This document shows positions 62,835 to 64,000 of a DNA stretch of 64,000 nt, piece by piece. This stretch comes from Canna indica (lineage: Eukaryota > Streptophyta > Magnoliopsida > Zingiberales > Cannaceae): NCBI GenBank assembly GCA_034359265.1, contig CP136892.1, positions 13,440,501 to 13,504,500 of the forward strand, given 5' to 3'. Position 1 is the first letter of the stretch, and each line of letters begins with the position of its first letter. Below the pieces are notes generated by a model. The model had not been told where the DNA came from and did not search any database. It was given only the letters and a program-made list of their open reading frames with translations. Made by a program: the position numbers and the translations under genes.

Positions 62835-63542
62835 AACGAAATTTGTTAGTGGACACAGACAAGGCTTGGGCAGGTGTTCCACAAGTCAAAAATATGTTGT
62901 ATTAATTTATTTATTTTAAAAATGTGTACACATGTCCAACACAAGCAAGACGTGACCTAAGTCATAAATAATTTTCCCCTACCCAATTACCCATCAACTG
63001 CACATGTTCACTCCAACACTATGCAATTTCACCCTACCATTGGAACAGAAGGAAGCCGTCGCCACCTGGTCCCCTCGTTGCAGCACTGAGAGGCATCCGT
63101 CCCCTCATCAGCATCACGTATAAGGAGGCTTCATAAGCTTGTCCCCTCATCGTGGTCATGAGGAAGAGGGGGGCCACCCATACCCTTGTCGACGCCTACA
63201 AAAGTTGGTCATGACCTCTCATGCTTAGCTGAAGCTTGCTAACGCCTAACTAGCATACTCACCTTACACAATCTCTCACAACTGTTGGTCACGCCCTTGC
63301 CTACTCACCCAGAGCTCACCAACATAGCTCTTTGCAGCCTGCTCACTTGTGCGGCCCCTCATGCACAATAAGGTTGACGATATCTCCCTCACCATCAACA
63401 CCAGTAACAAGTCAGCAACCCTATGGTATTTTATCTACCAATTTCATTCAGAAAGACTGGAATTGTTTATTGGTTTCTTTTAATTAATGCATATGCGATG
63501 ATAAATGTCTTAGTTAAGTTTTATATGCTTAGTCTATGTATA
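62835..63542. other. Intronic or upstream DNA, C-rich patch, nothing recognised
   Basis: From 62990 to 63420 the plus strand is C-rich with CTCACC and CCCCTCAT words but no sustained reading frame on either strand. If the NAA35-like gene continues to the right, this lies in its intron. Confidence 0.4.
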
Positions 63543-63704
63543 TTATTAGAAATAAATATTCCTTATATAAACTTTCCTTATTTACTCTTTTGTTTTATGT
63601 ATTAGGTAGGATAGCTTATCTTATTCCTGTGGCACAACATACATTGTACACAGATATATATTCTTGATATAACTAATGATAGAGTGATTTTTCTCTTCTT
63701 CCTA
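63543..63704 (+). mobile_element. Copia LTR fragment, inverted relative to 54.5-56.9 kb copies
   Basis: It reads TTAGAAATAAATATTCCTTA then AGGTAGGATAGCTTATCTTA and TAATGATAGAGTGA, the complement of the LTRs at 54493-54686 and 56696-56900. The far end is lost next to the MITE at 63720. It is probably a solo LTR or a truncated copy of the same family. Confidence 0.82.
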
Positions 63705-63719
63705 CCGCCTTTCGGAATC

Positions 63720-64000
63720 TAAGGGTGTGCATGAGTACCGGGTAGACCCGGATCCAGTTGGAACCGACCCAATTGGGTAGGTTCCGGGTAAACCCGAAAT
63801 AAATTCGGGTAGGGTCCGGGACAAAAATTTAAAAACCGATTAAGACCGGTTCCGATTCCGGGTCCAACACATCGAGTACCCAGAATCGGAACCGATATCC
63901 GAAACCTGTACTCTGGAACAGGTACATTTACAGGTTCCAACAGGATATCCGGAACCTGTACCGTGGAACCTGTATATGAACATGTTCCAATAGGGTATCC
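63720..64000. mobile_element. hAT-type MITE, cut by the window edge
   Basis: It starts TAAGGGTGTGCATGAGTACC and is packed with ACCGGGT / ACCCGG and GGAACC words, as in the MITE at 18057-18453 and the arms at 4285-5071. The right end is outside the window, so no target duplication can be checked. Confidence 0.6.

Noticed and set aside
60800..64000. Remaining N-terminal exons of the NAA35-like gene
   Set aside because: I searched the minus strand for the family's N-terminal block (of the type MDPKMDSG) and did not see it, so these exons are taken to lie beyond the window.

Overview
This is a 64 kb window of nuclear DNA from a flowering plant. The evidence is a MIR396 microRNA gene, spliced genes with plant-type relatives, and a dense mix of plant transposon classes: Ty1/copia, Ty3/gypsy solo LTRs, an L1-type LINE, Mutator-like long-TIR elements, hAT and Tourist/Harbinger MITEs, and a TRIM. 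GC-rich first exons next to AT-rich intergenic DNA would fit a monocot, but the sequence does not settle this.

Five host loci can be supported. (1) 2419-2778, minus: first exon of a CDKC-like protein kinase, with the rest off the left edge. (2) About 32911-33190, minus: a MIR396 precursor with its TATA box. (3) 38123-42389, minus: a three-exon BSD-domain protein. (4) 46302-48415, plus: an eight-exon Sel1-repeat protein with a likely mitochondrial presequence. (5) 49763-61126, minus and running off the right edge: the C-terminal two thirds of a MAK10/NAA35-like subunit of the NatC N-terminal acetyltransferase, in ten visible exons.

Layout. 0-2.3 kb: copia remnant and a 1.2 kb Tourist/Harbinger element carrying a Dof gene fragment. 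2.4-3.1 kb: kinase exon 1. 3.8-5.5 kb: a 1.7 kb fold-back element with a perfect 9 bp target duplication. 5.7-10.5 kb: decayed LINE. 10.5-18.9 kb: a gypsy-like element split by a solo LTR, two opposed copia-type LTRs and a hAT MITE. 19.0-29.2 kb: copia scrap, solo LTR, TRIM, decayed gypsy elements and minisatellites. 30.4-35.1 kb: three Mutator-like MITEs around the MIR396 gene. 35.8-37.8 kb: a deleted copia element with intact ends. 38-64 kb: gene-rich, with four or more copia remnants, a solo LTR and MITEs inside the introns of the NAA35-like gene.

Nothing here looks like a new multi-gene system. The unusual items are structural: gene capture by a MITE, an inverted duplication joining a Mutator end to half of a hAT element, opposed LTRs with almost no interior, and copia elements whose halves lie on opposite strands. 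The host genes show no obvious functional link to one another. Exon borders come from reading frame, GT/AG sites and remembered protein families; no alignment was run.
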